Positions 12,046 to 21,830 of a stretch of 64,000 nucleotides of DNA are shown here, in pieces; positions within the stretch are counted from its first letter, which is position 1, and each line of letters starts with the position of its first letter. The position numbers and the translations under genes are program-made. The stretch is taken from contig JANHCV010000005.1 in assembly GCA_025594325.1 (NCBI GenBank), positions 2,011,501 through 2,075,500 of the forward strand. The letters are read 5' to 3'. The stretch comes from Blastocladiella emersonii ATCC 22665 (taxonomy: Eukaryota > Blastocladiomycota > Blastocladiomycetes > Blastocladiales > Blastocladiaceae). The notes under the pieces were generated by a model. The model made no database searches. It was not told where the DNA came from and was given only the letters and a program-made list of their open reading frames with translations.

Positions 12046-13321
12046 TCCCGCTGCGGCATGGTTGCGCGAGGCTGCTCGTCGTTGAGGAAGCAGAGAAGCT
12101 GGATGGTGGGCGCGAGTAGTTCGGGCGGCTGCGAAGTGAGCGACACGACGTCAAAGAGGCGGAGCTCCTCGATGACAAGCAACGGATCAACTGGATTCAG
12201 TTGAGGAGCACGCTCGTGCTCGCTCGATGGCGAGGCACTACGCGAGGCGACGATTTGGTCGACCTGAGAAGCGAAGGTGGCCGCAAGGTTCTTGACAAGG
12301 GTCAATGGGAGGCAAGGAGCAGCTGCGTTGCTACCAGCACTTTCCGCGCTCTCCTGGGCCCAGGCGCAGAGATAAGCAACTAGTCGCGGGCGGATGGCCT
12401 CGGGGCTAGCGTCAAAGCATGTCATGAAAAGGTCGTGCTCGACAAGTCCCTTGACCAAGGCCAGCGCGTACGACGCGAAGGGACCGCTGAGGCCATAGTC
12501 ACCTCCGGCGCCGTCCGAGTCGTCGTCATCGGCCGCAGAAGACGAGGAGAGCAGTACGTCAACGATACTCGCGCCGGGCTTCGCAGCGGCAATCAGGAAG
12601 ACGCGCTCGAGGACCAAGACTCCAGGGCTCGGGCGGTCGCCGACGGTGTGCGGCCGGTGGACGGGGAGCAGGCGCTGCGTGAGCAGCACAAGTGCGAGGA
12701 CCATGGCCTTCTTCTGCACATTGGGGACCGGGAAACTCAGCAGGTCCACCGTCCACTTGGAGAGAGGATCGGGATGGAGAGCGCGCGACTCCTCGGCAGC
12801 CGCGGGATTCCCGGCGCAGAGGTTGCTCGCTGCCTCCACCACGGTACCAAGCGAAGTAGCAATTTCGGCGTCGGGGGCAGAGTCTGGATCGGCATCCTCG
12901 CCGTGGCGCCAGCTGCTGCGAATCAGTGTCGCAGTCGTCCCGCACAGGAAGACGTCCATGCAGCCGACGCGGATCGCGAGGGACTGAGCAGCCGGGCATT
13001 CGATGCACGCATTCCGAACAGCCGATGCAATGAGCGCGATATCTGCGCCGGAACTCGCGGTGCCCGCGGCAAAAGAGTTCAGCGCCCGCCAAAACTCCTC
13101 GCTCTGGCCGAGGTGCTTCCTGGGCGTCGCGGGGGACGGGTCAGCGACGGTCTGGCGTGAGGGCATGGCCGATGCCGAGAGCGAGCGCACCTTGCTTCTG
13201 GCAGCTGCCCGAGGTCTGCGGCGAGGTCGACCAGGATCGAGCGGGCGAGCTCGCGGTCGTCGGGGCCGCTTCCGGCCGCCGCCGCGCAAAAATCATTCAG
13301 GTCCTCGACGAATTGCTCCAT
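11585..13321 (-). CDS. ATXN10: Ataxin-10 / Ctr86-like armadillo-type protein
   Basis: Exons (minus strand) are 13321-13191, 13119-11843 and 11769-11585, about 530 aa. The diagnostic ataxin-10 C-terminal domain is clear: KKLLILILAQLVTDHRANQD, ARELGGLQLVLNHCNYDDNHP, then across the last intron YIREYAIYCLSALLKYNAENQ. The remainder is helical and Leu/Ala-rich, as expected for armadillo-like repeats. There is an Asp-rich loop (AADDDDSDG) and a Gln run encoded by CAG-type codons near 12020-12045. In animals the protein acts in cytokinesis and neuronal survival; the yeast relative is Ctr86, of poorly known role. Start 13321 (MEQFVEDLNDF) is chosen because the next upstream ATG is out of frame. It is divergent from aminoacylase-1, with 257 bp between them. 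Confidence 0.88.
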
Positions 13322-13578
13322 GTGGTGGTAGTGCTCGTTTGATCCATGTGCCTTGGGCAGCGAGAGAAGACGTGAGGAAGCGAGAACGCCGGGCCCGTTC
13401 CAGCTCACACTGGCGGTCACCTGGCCGCGCCGCCACGCGCATCGCGATCTGCGCCACCCGACGCGCCGTTCGCGCCATCGCGCGCGGCCGCTCGCCGGCA
13501 AGGGAAACGGCGGCCCGAACGGCGACCCCCCATCCTGCCCCCCATCCCCAACCCTCGCTCTCCGCAACACCACCACCC

Positions 13579-15127
13579 ATGGATCACAACGAGCCGATCG
13601 CCGTCACCAACTTCCGCCGCTACCTGCGGTGCAAGACGGTCCACCCGGAGCCCGACTACCAGAGCGCCAAGGAGCTGCTCCTCGAGCTCGGCGCCGAGCT
13701 GGGCCTCGTCCCCCAGGTCATTGAGCTCGTCGCCGGCAAGCCCGTCGTCATCCTGACCTGGCCCTCGGCCCTCGCGCCTGGCGAGAAGCGCAAGTCGCTC
13801 GTCCTCAACTCGCACATTGACGTCGTCCCCGTCTTCCGCGAGTTCTGGACCCAGGACCCGTGGGCGGCCGACAAGGTCGACGGCCGCATCTATGCCCGCG
13901 GCTCGCAGGACATGAAGTGTGTCGGGATCCAGTACCTGGAAGGTGAGCCGGCCCTCGCAATCCCATGGCATGTTTTGTTTACAGCCAACTGACCCACCAA
14001 ACGTGTAGCAATTCGCGCCCTCAAGGCAACGGGCTACCAGCCGGCGCGGGACATCCACGTTCTGTTCGTGCCCGACGAGGAGATTGGCGGCCATGACGGC
14101 ATGGAGAAGCTCGTCGTGACCGAGCACTGGAAGGCCCTCAACCCTGCCTTCGTGCTCGATGAGGGGCTTGCGAACCCCGACAACGCGTACAAGGTGTACC
14201 ACGGTGAGCGCGCTCCCTGGTGTACGTCAACCTCTGGCCACCGCTTTCTGGAGTGACCTGTAGCTCACTGTTTCCGCCCCGGCTCGGCACCGCCCGTCTG
14301 TCTGTAGGGGTCAAGGTTACCGTGACTGGCGAGACTGGCCACGGGTCCCAGTTCATTGCCAACACTCCTGGACCCAAACTTGTACGTTGCTTCCCAGACC
14401 GCCAACTATCACTGATCGTAGCCTAACGCGCCTTTCTCGCCCGCACGAAGAACCGCGTCATGGCCAAGTTTCTCGCGTTCCGCGATGAGCAGGAGGCTCT
14501 GCTCAACTCGGCCAAGCACTCGGACGGCCGGCCCTTCTCGCTCGGGGATGTGACGACGGTCAACCTGACCAAGCTCGACGGCGGCGTCCAGTACAATGTG
14601 ATCCCGCAGAACCTGACCATGGGCTTCGACATCCGCGTCTCGCCGACCATGAACCTCGAAAAGTTCCGCGATATGGTCAACGAGTGGTGCGCGTCCGAGG
14701 AAGGGTACGTGATCCAGCTACCATGGTACCTCGCTGCACCCAGCACGGTTTCGCTGACTGAACCCGAAATTGCAATAGCGTCTCGTGGGAGTTTGTCCAG
14801 GAGACCAAGGTCAACTACGTCACGCCACTCGACAGCAACCCGTGGTGGACCGCCATGAAGGAGGCCGCCCAGGCCCACGGCATTGCCCTCGACCCGACCA
14901 TCTTCCCGGCGGCGACCGATTCGCGCTACCTGCGCAAGGCGCGCGTCCCCGCCCTCGGCGTCTCCCCCATCCGCAACACGCCGGTGCTGCTCCACTGCCA
15001 CGACGAGTACCTCGACGAGTATGTGTTCCTCGAGGGGATCGAGTTCTACAAGGAGCTGCTGCCCCGCCTCGACCAGGTCGCCGATCCCGCCGCGGACGAC
15101 GGCCAGCGCTGGACCCTCAAGTGCTAA
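13579..15127 (+). CDS. ACY1: Aminoacylase-1 (M20 family zinc peptidase)
   Basis: Aminoacylase-1 hydrolyses N-acyl-L-amino acids in the cytosol, salvaging acetylated amino acids. Exons are 13579-13942, 14009-14221, 14308-14381, 14451-14704 and 14779-15127, 417 aa, the normal family length. The zinc site motifs are SHIDVVP (His-x-Asp), GRIYARGSQDMK (bridging Asp), PDEEIGG (catalytic Glu-Glu) and the C-terminal LLHCHDEY His. The dimerisation lid carries GETGHGSQF and VNLTKLDGGVQYNVIP, both typical of ACY1. The motif PWWVKVTVTG is restored only if the 14222-14307 intron is removed, which supports that junction. It has no leader peptide. The next item downstream is a transporter fragment. Confidence 0.95.
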
Positions 15128-15418
15128 CCTGGCATTTGATTGGTGGAATCGCATGACGTTCATTTTTGTGTGTTTCTTCGGTGCATGGTTCACTGGCGCG
15201 CACACATTTGCGCGAGGGGGGAAGCGCTCGAGTCGCGAGCGCTCGACATGCTTGCTTGACGTCGACTGGCGAGCCTCGCTCGATCGGTGCTTGAGCTCCG
15301 ACCGGTTCACGGTGCTGCTGAAGATGCTGCTGCCCGCTGCAGACATCAGCGCGGTGAGGGTAACGTTGGTTCTAAGCATGGAATACGGGCTCTGCTCAAG
15401 CACGAAGCTTGTGCCGTG

Positions 15419-15759
15419 CACCCAGCTCTTACGGATCGCCGGCATTGCCGTGGGCGCTGGTCCTGGGCGGGCTGGTCCCACCCCTAGGGGAGGTGGAGCG
15501 CGAGGGCAGCGGCTACTACCCGTTCCGGTTCCTGTGGTCGCTGTCGGCGCCGCGGCACGCCGTCGAGGCGCTGTTCATCGAGGAGGTGGGGGCGCGCGCG
15601 TGGGACGAGCTGACGCAGGGGACCGCCGTGTACGACGCGCTCGGGTACCGCAAGGACGGGTACGGCGCGGCGGTGCTCAACATCGTGGTGATTGGGCTGC
15701 TGTGGCAGACGGCGGCGCTGGTCGGGCTCAAGCTGGCGAATCGCGAGCGTCAAAAGTGA
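15419..15759 (+). pseudogene. C-terminal fragment of an ABCG-type transporter
   Basis: The frame ending at 15759 reads ALVLGGLVPPLGEV, then FLWSLSAPRHAVEALFIEEV, a YDALGYRKDGYG segment and a last hydrophobic helix (AVLNIVVIGLLWQTAALVGL) before RERQK. This order matches the extreme C-terminus of half-size ABCG transporters, of the plant ABCG24/28-like type. I find no nucleotide-binding domain, no earlier membrane helices and no ATG in frame. Upstream lies only the 3' flank of aminoacylase-1. It is either a relic of a deleted gene or the last exon of a gene whose other exons are lost. Its stop lies 16 bp from the NDUFAF5 stop. Confidence 0.6.
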
Positions 15760-15775
15760 ATGCATCCGAAAAAAA

Positions 15776-16848
15776 TTACAAAATGTCCTTGAGGTTGACC
15801 TGCGCCGACCCGCGCGCCAGCGGCTTGGGCTGCGTCGGCGACGGCTTCCACCCGATCAGGTAGATGACCTGGAACGTGGCGGGCACCGAGTTGCCGTCGG
15901 GGTTGCCGTGCATGGCCTGGTAGATGGCCGCCGCCGCCGCGAGCGTGTCCCGTTTCAGGGCGGGCCGCCGCTGCGCCACGGCGTTCGACTCGCCCATGGC
16001 GCGCAGGTCGTCGACCAGCTCGTACGCCGACGGGTAGTCGACGACAACCTCGTCCACGTCGACGGTCGTCAGCGTGAACCCGGCGCGCGACAGCAGGCCG
16101 CCCATGTCGGCCGAGACGGCCATGGGGCTGACGCGCGGCGACACACCGCCCTCGCGCTCGAGCTCGGCCAGCTGCAGGCTCGTGCGCAGCTCGAACACCG
16201 AGTCGCCGCCGAGCATGGCGCCGATGAAGACGCCGTCGGGCTTGAGGCACCGGTGCGCCTGGATCAGCACGCCCGGCAGGTCGTTGACCCAGTGCATGGA
16301 CAAGTTCGACACGACCATGTCGAGGCTGTCGGGCGCAAACGCGCCGCCGAGCTGCGTCTCCTCGTCGAGCACGCGCCGCTCGATCTCGACGTCGCGCTCC
16401 CCGTCCAGATCGGCGTCGCGGTACAGCAGGTCGCGCGACATGTCGCACATGACGACCTTGGACGTGATGTCGGCGTCGAGGTGCTTCACGACGTGCCCCG
16501 CGCCGGACCCGACGTCGACGATGACCGGGTACCGGTTCTTGACGTCCTGTTGTATCTCGCGGGTGTTAGTCTCTGTGAGTGCAAGTCGCTTCCCGAGAAA
16601 CACGGACGGACCAGGATGCGGTCGACCAGCCGGGCGGCAATCTCGTCCTTGAGGTAGTCGGCGGCGCGGGCGCTCGGGTGCCGGCTCGCGCGGTCGCGCT
16701 GCAGCCGCTTGGCGGCGCGGTCAAACACCTGCGGCGCGCCCGCCGTCGGGGCCGCAGCGACGCCCGCCCCCGTGGTCGCCAGCGCGCGCGATGCCGTGAG
16801 CCGTGACGGTGGTGCGAGTGCGGCAAGTGCGCGGCAGCCGTGATACAT
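15776..16848 (-). CDS. NDUFAF5: NDUFAF5-like mitochondrial methyltransferase fold protein (complex I assembly)
   Basis: NDUFAF5 is a SAM-dependent, methyltransferase-fold enzyme that hydroxylates an arginine of NDUFS7 during complex I assembly. About 338 aa from two exons, near 16848-16612 and 16555-15776. The junction is uncertain because several GT and AG options are in phase. The N-terminus (MYHGCRALAALAPPSRLTAS) is rich in Arg, Ala and Ser with few acids, as for a mitochondrial presequence. Conserved blocks are DYLKDEIAARLVDRIL, the SAM loop VDVGSGAG, SNLSMHWVNDLPG, LKPDGVFIGAMLGGDS, LAELEREGGVSPRVSP, DDLRAMGESNA and the C-terminal VPATFQVIYLIGWKP. The SAM motif has Ser where many homologs have Cys. 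Confidence 0.93.
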
Positions 16849-17404
16849 GGTTTACGAGGTATGTTGGTCTCGGAGTGACATCGTCGCAATATGCAGTGGT
16901 TGAGCACCGCGTTCGCGCAAATCACGTTGGGCTCAGCCGTGTGGCGCGGCGCGTCATCTGCTGGAACCTCATAGTCGGCATCAAGTTGCCTGATACGAGC
17001 TGATACGGACTGGAGATCTAGGACCGACTTCCATGCGCAGGGACGCTGAGGCGCGGACCTGGGCAGAAGGCGGACTGAACCCACCCTGGCCGTGCTATCG
17101 TGTTGGCTGAGAGCGAATCAACGGCTCTTCCACCTACCGACCGTGTCGTACACTGAGCACTCGGCCGTCTCCGCCCGAAGCATAGGGCGCCAGACAAAGA
17201 CTTCGAGAGACAGTGTCCCCCGCGGCATGTGATGCGGCGTGCCGGCGCGGGAGACATCGGAGAGACGCGTTCTTAGAAGATTCCCATCGGCCGGACGCGT
17301 CGCCGCGCGGACGGCGACGATTCCGTCTCCTCACCTCGGCTCCGTCCTCGACTCCGTGTGGCCGCGACGACGGGCCCCTTGCGCCACTTGCAGCGACTCT
17401 CTAT
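16849..17404. other. Intergenic region NDUFAF5 / CCHC-repeat gene
   Basis: 556 bp between two outward-pointing genes. I see no coding similarity. Two ACGCGT sites (17265-17270 and 17295-17300) lie 135 and 105 bp before the downstream ATG, and a weak TATA-like stretch (ctatat) directly precedes that ATG. Confidence 0.5.
17264..17301. promoter_or_regulatory. Paired ACGCGT sites before the CCHC-repeat gene
   Basis: GACGCGT at 17264-17270 and GACGCGTC at 17294-17301 lie 30 bp apart, upstream of the ATG at 17405. The paired layout recalls the two GACGCGTC boxes 44 bp apart in the modules at 20.1 and 21.5 kb, next to a degenerate paralog of this gene. The regulatory role is inferred. Confidence 0.35.
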
Positions 17405-19470
17405 ATGCATCAACACGCGCCTGACGCCTCCGCGGCGCCCGCCCCGCCGCCCGCGGCGCCCGCCCCGCCGCCCGCGGCGCCCGCCCCGCCGCCCGCGGCG
17501 CCCGCCCCGCCGCCCGCGGCGCCCGCCCCGCCGCCCGCGGCGCCCGCCCCGCCGCCCGCGGCGCCCACGCCGCCGACGGTCGACGCCGCGGCCAGCGCCG
17601 CGCTGATGGCGTTCATCCAGAACAACGCCATGGAGCCCGCCACGGTCGGCGGCTGGGTCGCCATGGGCGCGGCGTGCGAGTGGCACGCCGAGGAGACGCG
17701 CGACCAGGTCGCCCGGATCGCCCAGAGCATCGCGGCCGAGATCCCGCACGGCCGCCACAAGCCGCTCGTCGAGGCGTCGATCCGCGTGTCGGCCATGGCG
17801 ACCCAGCTCGACCACGCGCACCAGATCGTCACGAGCCGCATCGCCGCGCTCACGTCGACGCCCGTGCCCGAAGCAACCGGTCCGCCGATGCCAGCTCCTG
17901 CTCAAGTTCCCGCAGGCCGTGGACCACCATCGGCCGCGGCGCCGGCGGCCGTATCCTCGGCGACTACCTCGGCGCCCGCACCGGCTCGGCCGGCCTCGAT
18001 CTCGGCGCCCGCGTCGGCATCAAGCGCGCCGCCGTCGTCTGCCGCCTCATCTTCTACCACACCCGGCGCACCCGTCCTCGCCGCTGCTGCCCCCGCCCCG
18101 CTCGGTTCCGCGCAGGCACGGGACCCGCGGCGCCCACGGCACCAGTTCATGCCGGCTGTTCCCGTCTTCAACGCGCTCGGGTTCGCGTCCGTGACCGCGG
18201 CCGCGCCGTCCCCATCATCTTCGAGCTCGTCGCCGGCGGCGGCAAGTATCCCGCCCAGCAGCGCCTCGGCCGCCGCTTCCGCCGCCAGCAGCAGCAGTCG
18301 CACGCCTACGAGCCGCAGGCCTACGAGCAGTCCGCGAGCGCCGCTCCCGCATCTACGACATCGTCGGCGTACGCGACGTCGTCGTCGACTGGTTCTTCCA
18401 CGTCGGTCCATCCGCGTCACGATGACCACCACCACCACCACCACCACCACCACACGGCGGCCCATCACCACGACCACCATCACCACGGGCCTACGACGGC
18501 CGCCGCCGGCCGCGGGTGCAAGCTGTGCAAGATGATTATCCGGTCCGGGTCTGGGTCAAAGCGCGTGCGCCTGGACGCGCACGGCACGTCGCAGTGTCCG
18601 CTGGTGCGGTCCGAGCAGGAGATCGTCCGGTTTGCCAAGACGTTCGAGCCCGGGCTGCGCCGCGTCAAGGGCATCCAGAACATCAAGCCGGGAACCGGGC
18701 CCGACGTCACCGAGGCGATTCTCGCGCGGCGCGCTCAGCGGCTCGCGGACCAGATCGAGAAGCTCTGCGACCGGAGCCCCGAGTACCGGCCCATCCAGCT
18801 CGCGCTCCGCATGCTCGCCCAACTGCCGACGGCCGACGGTCGCGCGCACCTGCTCGGCTTCTTCTTCGACACGCTCCGCGAGCTGCAGCAGGCGGCGATG
18901 CGCAAGGCCTCGGGCATCGCATCGCACGACAACTCCGTCGCCGTCCAGGCCAACTCTGCCGCACCGGCGGGTCCGCCGGCGGCCGCCGCGGCCACGGCCT
19001 CGTCGAGAGCCTCGTCGTCCGCATCCGTCGCAGCGCCTCATGATTTCGCGCTCGCTTCCGTACCCGCTCCTCCTGCGGCCAACCGCCCCTTCTTCTCCAT
19101 GTGCGGCTACTGCCGCGCCGTCCTCCGCGGCGAGCCAGGCCGCATCATGGGCCAAGAGCACTCGCACCGTGTCGACGAGTGCAAGCTGCTGTCGTACGAC
19201 CTCGCCAACCGCGTCAAGCGCTGCCTGCATCATCTCGCCGCGGCAGGCCTCCCGTTCGAGTTCGGCTTCACGTCGCACGCCTCGACTGTGGGCGAGACCG
19301 CGCTCGTCCGGTGCGCCGAGCAGCTGATCGCCCAGCTCATCCAGCTCGACAAGTCGTACCCCAAGGCGCGGGTCGTGCGTTCCGGTCTCGGCGAGATCCT
19401 GCGGTTCGGCAAGACCAGTCGCCGCACGGACGCCCTCATCCTCCTCTTCACGCTGGTGCTCGAGGACTAA
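17405..19470 (+). CDS. Unrecognised protein with repeated C-x2-C-x17-H-x4-C domain
   Basis: I do not recognise this family. The N-terminus (from 17405) has six 21-bp units (17435-17560) encoding APAPPPA. A helical segment (AALMAFIQNNAMEPATVGG to IVTSRIAAL) is followed by Ser/Ala/Pro-rich linker. The reading frame then changes between about 17.9 and 18.5 kb, so an unplaced intron or a frameshift lies there. The second half has a poly-His tract near 18430-18485. It then shows two domains with the same putative metal site: CKLC...H...C starting near 18520 and CGYC...H...C starting near 19100, both exactly C-x2-C-x17-H-x4-C. Each is followed by a helical block of similar pattern (LADQIEKLCDRSPEYRPIQL; LIAQLIQLDKSYPKARVV). 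The roughly 670-aa product could bind zinc and nucleic acid or protein; that is a guess from the cysteines alone. Confidence 0.6.
17435..17560 (+). repeat. In-frame 21-bp minisatellite (APAPPPA x6)
   Basis: Six perfect tandem copies of a 21-bp, almost all-GC unit near the start of the CCHC-repeat gene. The unit length is a multiple of three, so copy-number change would not break the frame. Confidence 0.85.
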
Positions 19471-20120
19471 GTGCGCCGAAGCGCGTGGGCCGGCGGCCGA
19501 CTGGGATGCCGCATCGGCGACATCGTTGACTCTTCCTAATACCATTAGCACATTAATCACCACTCACTCCCTCTTCCCAAGAACCTCGCTTGCATATAAT
19601 TGGTTCTTTCGCATTGTTCGCTTGGCCTCCCTGGGTTGTGGAGCGCGCGTCGCGTGGGCCGCTGGATCAAGTGACGGCGAATCTTCGCCAAAGTACTACA
19701 CATTGACCAGATCCGGCCGTCGTGCTCTCACCGAGGGACAAAAGGGAGTGAAGCATGGACAGTATTTCTCGGTGACCTTAGCTCATGGCGAAGCCTTGAA
19801 ATCCGGAGCGAGGGGCACTTTGCCAAAGTCAAGCTCTCGTACTCGGCGGGCGGGAGTCGAGTGGACACGTTGCATCGGGGCTGTTGGCGTGGATATCGGG
19901 GGACCGTTTCGAACCCTAAAAAAGTTCGGCAATGATAGTCCATCATTGAGGTACCTGACCGGCTACGTCCATAGACTGGTGCAACAAAAAAATGCCCTCC
20001 TCCCCCCACTTACTAACCACTAACCATAAACCTTTTGCTCGATGGCATTTCTGGTCTTTCCTTCTTGAATTGTTGCTATTTTCACGCGCGCGCGTGCGGT
20101 GCCTCGGGAGACAGGCGGTG
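19471..20120. other. Intergenic, no gene recognised
   Basis: About 650 bp that is less GC-rich than the coding regions. Short open frames are present on both strands but show no domain, codon pattern or similarity to neighbours that I can support. A TATA-like cattatt/catataatt stretch near 19590-19605 is not linked to any gene I can see. Confidence 0.5.
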
Positions 20121-20177
20121 GAGACGCGTCGCGAAAACGCGTGATCCGATCACGCGCCGTGTGCGAGACGCGTCGCG
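20121..20177. repeat. DR-IR-DR module, copy 1
   Basis: Direct repeat GAGACGCGTCGCG at 20121-20133 and again at 20165-20177, 44 bp apart start to start. Between them is a perfect inverted repeat, CGCGTGATC and GATCACGCG around one base (20138-20156). The module contains three ACGCGT cores. The same arrangement recurs at 21467-21523. Flanking sequence is also related for about 100 bp on the right (a caactc-cctgaat stretch). It could be a duplicated promoter or a protein-binding site. Confidence 0.7.
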
Positions 20178-20331
20178 CCACACTTTTGATCAACTCACCT
20201 GAATTTCAGATGCTGTTCACGTTTGAAAAGGTGTAAAAAACTTGTCGGGCATTCATAGAGGATATTTATTGACTCGCGACACAATTTTTAAATACTTGAC
20301 TCGAGACCTTCCGCCTGCAAGGTCTGGATTA

Positions 20332-20787
20332 ATGAGCCGACGGCCGTGCATTCGCGTTGTTAGCCAGACGGGAGGTCAGCGAGCGCAATTACACATGCTT
20401 TCTAAGGCGGCTACGTCGGCATGCTCAAGAACTGAGTCGTCGATCACGCTCGTAGTGCGCCAGCCCGAGAACGTAGCCTGGAGTCGTGCGAAGCGACGCA
20501 GCGTCTTCGCCGCCCTTCGCCTCGAGGACTTACAGCTATGTCCGTGTCAGCTCGCCGCTTCGAATCCGCCGGTCGACTTTGACAACGAGATCATGCAGTG
20601 TACGACGGGTGCAAGCGCGGTCGTGGTCTGCAGATTCACTCGGAAGCTGTTGCGCGAGATCGGCAAGCTCGACCAGTCGTACCCGATGCCGCAGGTGGCG
20701 TGTGCCGGTCTCGATGTAGTCTTCCGGATACACAAGGACCAGGACTGCGTGGAAGTTCGCCTGCTCAAGCTGTTCGCCAAGCTCTAG
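20332..20787 (+). pseudogene. Degenerate paralog of the CCHC-repeat gene (C-terminal helical block)
   Basis: The frame ending at 20787 closes with LREIGKLDQSYPMPQVACAG and then DVVFRIHKDQD...LLKLFAKL. The end of the CCHC-repeat protein (LIAQLIQLDKSYPKARVV, then SGLGEILRFGKTS...LLFTLVLED) has the same spacing of L, LD-SYP, V, GL, R and K residues. The C-x2-C-x17-H-x4-C site is absent and upstream similarity fades, so this looks like a remnant of a local duplication. An ATG at 20332 is in frame (151 codons), so a short expressed protein cannot be excluded. The DR-IR-DR module lies about 155 bp upstream of that ATG. Confidence 0.5.
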
Positions 20788-21466
20788 CGGCGGCGTCACC
20801 GTTACGCGCGGTAGTCGGCGCGGCGCGACTGCCGAGGCGTACGACTCGTGCCGCGGTTGCCAGTTGTGCTCGTTGTTAGCATAACTCTCTACCATCATTC
20901 AGCATGAACGTTCCCACATACACTCAATCTTAGCGCACTAGTTCTTGCCATTCGTCCCGCTGACGTGAACAATCGTCTTGACTGCCCTACGCTGATGCTG
21001 TGATGGGTAGACTGGCCGCATGTCGATAGAGCGAAGAGGGACGACGTTTCTGTTGTGTTGGGTTTTACAGAGTCGGTCACTGCTCGCCTCGGCCGGGGTT
21101 GACGATTCGCTGGTGGGAGCTGGGCGCGAAGGGTACATTGCCCTGGTTGGACTGCTACGTTTGACGGGTAGGAGTGGAGTCGTCAGACCGCAGCTTCTCG
21201 GTTCATGGCCGTGCGTGTGTCCAGGCCCCCGTTCGAGTCCCTTGCTTTCAAGCAAGGGCTTTGACATTGCTTCCATCATCATCAATGCGTGTGTGGTCTC
21301 TCCGCGCACGGACCATCAACCTGAAGACTCAATTTGGCCTCCCTCCTCCCTGTTGAGCTAACTACACTAACCTTTTATCATCAGAAACTCGGATTTGTTA
21401 TCCCCTTTTCGGTGTGATATTCTCGGTTTCGCGGGCGAACGAGGCCACCGCGGGAGACGATTGGTG
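20788..21466. other. Intergenic, no gene recognised
   Basis: About 680 bp between the degenerate paralog and the second module copy. I see no supported coding region. A GTTCGAGTCC stretch near 21231 resembles a tRNA T-loop but has no matching arms. Confidence 0.45.
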
Positions 21467-21523
21467 GAGACGCGTCGCGAAAACGCGTGATCTGATCACG
21501 CGCCGTGTGCGAGACGCGTCGCG
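21467..21523. repeat. DR-IR-DR module, copy 2
   Basis: Second copy of the 20.1-kb module. GAGACGCGTCGCG lies at 21467-21479 and 21511-21523, again 44 bp apart, around the inverted repeat CGCGTGATC/GATCACGCG at 21484-21502. Only the spacer base of the inverted repeat differs (T instead of C) within the core. A short ATG frame (21627-21764, 45 codons) follows but has no recognisable content. Confidence 0.7.
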
Positions 21524-21830
21524 CCACAGTTCAATCAACTCGCCTGAATGCGGATGCCGCACGCGCTCAAAACGTTTCAGTGCCGTATGTATCAACCAGG
21601 TAGTGTATATACTGACTTGCGAGCCCATGGCTAAGCCCGGACTTGAGGTTTTCCCGGCCACAGAGTGCGTGGTTCAAGTGAACCCTCGCCAAAGCCCTCC
21701 TGTTGTCCAATTCGGCCTCGTTGACGCATTCAAGGACCGTGCTGGTGATCACCGTCGGGGGTAAGCCGGCCCGCGGTCATATAAAGAGGTGCGTGCGATG
21801 GTTCATGTATTGCCGTCAACGTGGCGACGA
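21524..21830. other. Intergenic right of module copy 2
   Basis: 307 bp between the module and the kaptin stop codon. It holds a diverged continuation of the flank seen after module copy 1 and a 45-codon frame (21627-21764) without known similarity. I see nothing else. Confidence 0.45.

Noticed and set aside
21220-21260. tRNA-like GTTCGAGTCC
   Set aside because: No pairing T-stem, anticodon arm or acceptor stem around it on either strand.
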